Positions 6,481-8,580 of a DNA stretch of 8,580 bases are shown here, in pieces. Every line of letters starts with the position of its first letter. Within the stretch, counting starts at the first letter, position 1. The notes below the pieces were generated by a model. The model was not told the DNA's origin. It worked only from the letters and a program-made list of their open reading frames with translations, and did not search any database. The translations under genes were made by a program, and so were the position numbers. This DNA comes from an uncultured Oscillospiraceae bacterium (GTDB lineage: Bacteria > Bacillota > Clostridia > Oscillospirales > Ruminococcaceae): the NCBI GenBank assembly GCA_958403605.1, contig CATXYA010000045.1, forward strand, positions 1 to 8,580, read 5' to 3'.

Positions 6481-6490
6481 TCTTGGCTTT

Positions 6491-6520
6491 ATTCTACATC
6501 GCCCTTTCTGTGCTTGTCAA
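6491..6520 (-). promoter_or_regulatory. Sigma-A-type promoter of the sugar operon
   Basis: On the minus strand a perfect -35 TTGACA (6520-6515) is separated by 18 nt from a -10 TAGAAT (6496-6491), one base from TATAAT. The predicted start is near 6484, giving a leader of about 78 nt before the DUF296 start. The operator at 6467-6480 lies immediately downstream. Confidence 0.75.
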
Positions 6521-6595
6521 TAGTTCAAAATCACTTGATTTTCCTTACTTTCTTTGTGCATATCGCCGCTGCTTTTATCTTTTTATCATTTTCTA

Positions 6596-6609
6596 TAGAA
6601 ACGTTTTCA
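6596..6609. promoter_or_regulatory. LacI-family operator O2
   Basis: TAGAAACGTTTTCA is 12/14 identical to the palindrome TGAAAACGTTTTCA. It lies 20 bp upstream of the lacI -35 and 75 bp upstream of the operon -35. Its centre is 129 bp from that of the first site, about 12.3 helical turns, which would allow repressor looping. Its weaker fit suggests a secondary or autoregulatory site. Confidence 0.55.
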
Positions 6610-6629
6610 TCTTTTTTCTCACATCGCTC

Positions 6630-6659
6630 TTGACAAACGCGCCGCGCGGTCTCTATACT
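6630..6659 (+). promoter_or_regulatory. Sigma-A-type promoter of the lacI-family gene
   Basis: A perfect TTGACA (6630-6635) and TATACT (6654-6659) are separated by 18 nt. The expected start near 6666 leaves a leader of about 36 nt to the ATG at 6702. This promoter and the divergent operon promoter have -35 boxes 109 bp apart. Confidence 0.75.
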
Positions 6660-6701
6660 AAGGGCATAGAAGCCTATCAATAGATCGGAGGGCGTTGTTT
6701 C

Positions 6702-7715
6702 ATGTCTGCGACGATCCGTGATGTCGCCCGGTTGGCGGGCGTCTCCGTCTCCACGGTGTCCCGCGTGTTGAACGGTGAAGCCGCCGTCAACACACAGACC
6801 GCCGTCCGTGTGAAAAAGGCTATGGAGGCCTGCCGCTATGTGCCCAACACCTTTGCGCGCAGCCTGCGTACCAGCTCGTCCAAAACCATCGGCCTTTTGA
6901 TCTCGGATATTTCCAACGGCCATTTCACTTCGATGGCTAAGGTCATCGAGACCATCCTGCGTGAAAACGGTTTCAATATGATCATTTGCAGCACCGATGA
7001 AAATCGGGAGCAGGAGCTCAATTACCTCAACCACATGATCAGCTCCCAGGTGGACGGCCTGATTTTGAACACCACCAATCTGAACAACGACGCCATCGTG
7101 GAGTTCAGCCGCCAGCTGCCCATCGTGCTTATCGAGCGCAGCATCGACGCCCCCACCTTCCGGGGCGATTATATCGGCTCCAACAACCGCGAGGGCGTGC
7201 GGGCGCTGGCCCAGTGCCTCATCGAGCACGGCCACCGCAAGATCGGCCTCATCAACTGCGAATCCTTCGTCAGCACCGGGCGCGAGCGTTTGGCCGGCTT
7301 CACCGAGGCTATGGCGGGCATCGGTGTCACCGTGGATCACACCTATCCTTACCTTTATGACTGCACGTCCTTCAATATTGACAATGGGTTTTTGGGCTGC
7401 CGCCATTTTATGTCCATGGCAGACCGGCCCACCGCCATCGTGGCCACCAACAATACGCTGGCCTTGGGCGTGCTGAAATACCTGCGCACCAACCGCATCC
7501 GGGTGCCGGAGGACGTCTCGCTGCTCACCTACGGCAACATCGAAAACAGCGATCTGTTTTTTGTGGACGTGGGCCACTCCACCCTCAACCCTTATCTCAT
7601 CGGGGAAAAGGCCGCAAAGTACATCCTCTCCCGTATCGCCGATCCCACTCTGCCCAACCGCGAGGTCATCATTGAGCCCGCTTTGCAGATGAACCACAGC
7701 GTCCGGGCGGTGTGA
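6702..7715 (+). CDS. LacI-family transcriptional regulator
   Basis: This is an intact 337-residue regulator, normal for the family. The helix-turn-helix is at about 4-24 (TIRDVARLAGV then SVSTVSRVLNG). The hinge region (YVPNTFARSLRTSSS at 46-60) includes Leu55, the equivalent of the leucine that inserts at the central CG step of LacI/PurR-type operators. The C-terminal part, from about 63 (IGLLISDISNGHF), is a periplasmic-binding-like sensor for a small molecule. Later landmarks are VDGLILNTT, IEHGHRKIGLINC and RPTAIVATNNTLALGVLKYL. GGAGGG (6687-6692) lies 9 nt before the ATG. It is transcribed away from the sugar operon across a region with two CG-centred operator-like sites. It therefore probably represses that operon until an imported sugar or breakdown product is bound, and may control itself. 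The inducer is unknown. Confidence 0.95.
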   Translation: MSATIRDVARLAGVSVSTVSRVLNGEAAVNTQTAVRVKKAMEACRYVPNTFARSLRTSSSKTIGLLISDISNGHFTSMAKVIETILRENGFNMIICSTDENREQELNYLNHMISSQVDGLILNTTNLNNDAIVEFSRQLPIVLIERSIDAPTFRGDYIGSNNREGVRALAQCLIEHGHRKIGLINCESFVSTGRERLAGFTEAMAGIGVTVDHTYPYLYDCTSFNIDNGFLGCRHFMSMADRPTAIVATNNTLALGVLKYLRTNRIRVPEDVSLLTYGNIENSDLFFVDVGHSTLNPYLIGEKAAKYILSRIADPTLPNREVIIEPALQMNHSVRAV

Positions 7716-7746
7716 CCGTCAAACAAAAAGGCCCGGAGACCAAGCA

Positions 7747-7787
7747 AACTGCCCCAGACTGTGCAAACAGCACGATCTGGGGCAGTT
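7747..7787 (+). terminator. Probable terminator hairpin of the lacI-family gene
   Basis: Perfect 12-bp arms (AACTGCCCCAGA at 7747-7758 and TCTGGGGCAGTT at 7776-7787) enclose a 17-nt loop in which GTGC and GCAC can add a second 4-bp stem. The T-rich stretch CACTTTACTTTCT follows on the plus strand. It starts 32 nt after the lacI stop. The hairpin may also stop transcripts from the convergent ywbE-like gene, although the minus-strand tail (TGCTTGG) is poor in T. Confidence 0.6.
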
Positions 7788-7838
7788 CACTTTACTTTCT
7801 CCCCATAGCGGGGTCGTCGTCTTTTTCCGTTTCTGCCG

Positions 7839-7852
7839 GGTCTGTTCAGACC
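7839..7852. repeat. Short perfect inverted repeat between lacI-family and ywbE-like genes
   Basis: GGTCTG (7839-7844) and CAGACC (7847-7852) form a perfect inverted repeat around a 2-nt centre, 33 nt past the ywbE-like stop. No T tract follows on either strand, so it is not called a terminator. Function is unknown and chance is possible. Confidence 0.35.
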
Positions 7853-7885
7853 ACTCCGCCGGGGTCCTTCCTCTTTATTCCGCCG

Positions 7886-8095
7886 TTATCCGCCCGCCTC
7901 GGGCGTCACGATGTGCTGCACGCGGCCCACCTGGCCGTCCTCCAGCATCACCTTGATGCCGTGGGGGTGGGTGGCGCTTTTCGTCAGCAGCCGCTGCACC
8001 ACGCCGCGGGTCAGCCTGCCCGTGCGCTGGTCGGCCTTGAGCACGATGTCCACCGTCTGCCCCGGGCGCACGTCCGCCCGCCGTTTTCCGTCCAT
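7886..8095 (-). CDS. ywbE: YwbE-family small protein (DUF2196)
   Basis: This 69-residue protein is normal length for the YwbE family. Diagnostic stretches are DVRPGQTVDIVLKADQRTGR (8-27), LTRGVVQRLLT, and HPHGIKVMLEDGQVGRVQHI (43-62). The family is widespread in Firmicutes and other bacteria. It has no settled function; a small basic, probably beta-rich cytoplasmic protein is all that can be said. GGAGG lies 7 nt before the ATG at 8095, and an extended -10 element stands about 42 bp upstream. It is convergent with the lacI-family gene and divergent from the MATE gene, so it is probably a single-gene unit unrelated to the sugar operon. Confidence 0.9.
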   Translation of the reverse strand: MDGKRRADVRPGQTVDIVLKADQRTGRLTRGVVQRLLTKSATHPHGIKVMLEDGQVGRVQHIVTPEAGG

Positions 8096-8136
8096 CTGGT
8101 TTCCTCCCTCCGCCGCTTTTCCGGCTCCTCCCCGCT

Positions 8137-8145
8137 ATTTTACCA
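8137..8145 (-). promoter_or_regulatory. Extended -10 promoter of the ywbE-like gene
   Basis: On the minus strand TGGTAAAAT (8145-8137) is an extended -10 (TGN followed by TAAAAT, one base from consensus). No clear -35 is visible 17-18 nt upstream. The predicted start near 8130 gives a leader of about 35 nt. A run of seven A on the plus strand (8173-8179) lies upstream and could act as a weak UP-like tract. Confidence 0.5.
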
Positions 8146-8223
8146 CATTCCCGTCCCCGGCGCCGCACCCGCAAAAAAATTTCTGATTTCTCCCGCCGCC
8201 CCATAGCGATTTTGCGGCAAGTG

Positions 8224-8232
8224 TGCTATCAT
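8224..8232 (+). promoter_or_regulatory. Possible extended -10 promoter of the MATE gene
   Basis: TGCTATCAT (8224-8232) fits TGN plus TATAAT with one mismatch in the hexamer. The -35 position (about 8204-8209, TAGCGA) matches poorly. The predicted start near 8239 would give a leader of about 33 nt before the ATG at 8272. Confidence 0.35.
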
Positions 8233-8271
8233 GATTTTGTTTCGCGCAGTGCGCAAGAGGAGGCGTTTTTC

Positions 8272-8580
8272 ATGGTTCCACGACAGCGGCAGCTGGAGAA
8301 CCCCATCACCGAGGGGGTCATTTGGAAACAGCTGCTTGTTTTCTTTTTCCCCATCCTGCTGGGCACGTTTTTTCAGCAGCTTTACAACACCGCGGACGCC
8401 ATCATCGTGGGGCGTTTCGTGGGCAAGGAGGCCCTGGCCGCGGTGGGCGGCGCCACGGGCACCCTCATCAACGTCATCGTCAACCTGTTTGTGGGCATCG
8501 CCTCCGGCGCCACGGTGGTGGTGGCCCAGCAGTGCGGCGCGGGCAACCCCGCGGGCATGCGCCGGGCCGTGCACACCAGC
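8272..8580 (+). CDS. MATE-family (NorM/DinF-like) multidrug efflux transporter, 3' end cut by window edge
   Basis: Only the first 103 codons are visible; a full member has about 440-470 residues and 12 membrane helices. The N-terminus is diagnostic. After a short cytoplasmic start (MVPRQRQLENPITEGVIWKQ) comes a hydrophobic helix (LLVFFFPILLGTFFQQLYNT) and then ADAIIVGRFVGKEALAAVGG, the well-conserved first-to-second helix region of clostridial MATE proteins. A further hydrophobic segment begins at about residue 60 (TLIN) and runs into GIASGATVVVAQ. AGAGGAGG (8256-8263) lies 8 nt before the ATG. MATE proteins export cationic drugs or metabolites using Na+ or H+ gradients; the substrate here is unknown. 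It diverges from the ywbE-like gene and has no visible link to the sugar operon. Confidence 0.92.
   Translation, partial: MVPRQRQLENPITEGVIWKQLLVFFFPILLGTFFQQLYNTADAIIVGRFVGKEALAAVGGATGTLINVIVNLFVGIASGATVVVAQQCGAGNPAGMRRAVHTS

Noticed and set aside
6531..7697. Open frame of 388 codons on the minus strand opposite the lacI-family gene
   Set aside because: The sense protein is an intact LacI-family regulator, and the antisense product has no recognisable motif and runs through the promoter region.
7801..7826. CCCC/GGGG mini-hairpin followed by a run of five T as a second lacI terminator
   Set aside because: The stem is only 4 bp and the T run begins 8 nt after it, too weak and too distant for a confident call.
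7712..8206. Open frame of 164 codons on the plus strand overlapping the end of lacI and all of ywbE
   Set aside because: It crosses the terminator hairpin and lies antisense to a well-supported YwbE protein, with no ribosome site or domain.
1..8580. CRISPR arrays, tRNA/rRNA genes, IS ends, attachment sites, origins
   Set aside because: No spaced direct-repeat array, cloverleaf sequence, transposase or integrase coding pattern, or flanking repeat was found on either strand.

Overview
The window looks like chromosomal DNA from a GC-rich, low-oxygen Firmicute, probably a gut clostridial lineage (Oscillospiraceae- or Christensenellaceae-like). This is an inference from strong AGGAGG-type ribosome sites, a lipoprotein SBP with an ATPase-less CUT1 transporter, a clostridial-type MATE protein, a YwbE protein, and GC-rich genes separated by AT-rich promoter regions. 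No phage, IS, CRISPR or RNA gene was seen.

Positions 1-6406, minus strand: one carbohydrate-use operon read right to left. In transcription order it encodes a PPC/DUF296 protein (5951-6406), a lipoprotein sugar-binding protein (4434-5876), a MalG/UgpE-type permease interrupted by an in-frame TAG (3449-4321), a MalF/UgpA-type permease (2567-3448), a 3-hydroxyacyl-CoA dehydrogenase superfamily enzyme resembling L-gulonate 3-dehydrogenases (1577-2530), and a DUF5060-DUF4038 apiosidase-like glycoside hydrolase that runs off the left edge (3-1571). The hydrolase has no signal peptide. The simplest model is that a glycoside or oligosaccharide is bound outside, imported by the two permeases with an ATPase encoded elsewhere, cut in the cytoplasm, and a released sugar or sugar acid is oxidised by the dehydrogenase. 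The substrate cannot be read from the sequence.

Positions 6407-6701: a divergent AT-rich control region of 295 bases. It holds a near-consensus promoter for each direction and two CG-centred 14-bp operator-like sites that share a 13/14-base repeat. One site lies just downstream of the operon's predicted transcription start. The plus-strand gene at 6702-7715 is an intact LacI-family regulator and the obvious ligand for these sites. A strong hairpin (7747-7787) follows it.

Positions 7886-8580: unrelated flanking genes. A small YwbE-family gene lies on the minus strand, convergent with lacI. Diverging from it on the plus strand is the start of a MATE-family transporter that runs off the right edge.

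The points most worth a second look are the internal TAG in an otherwise well-kept permease gene, GC-rich hairpins on both sides of the binding-protein cistron, and the pairing of a PPC/DUF296 gene and a 3HCDH-type dehydrogenase with an apiosidase-like hydrolase under one local regulator. No stretch over 300 bases lacks a gene.
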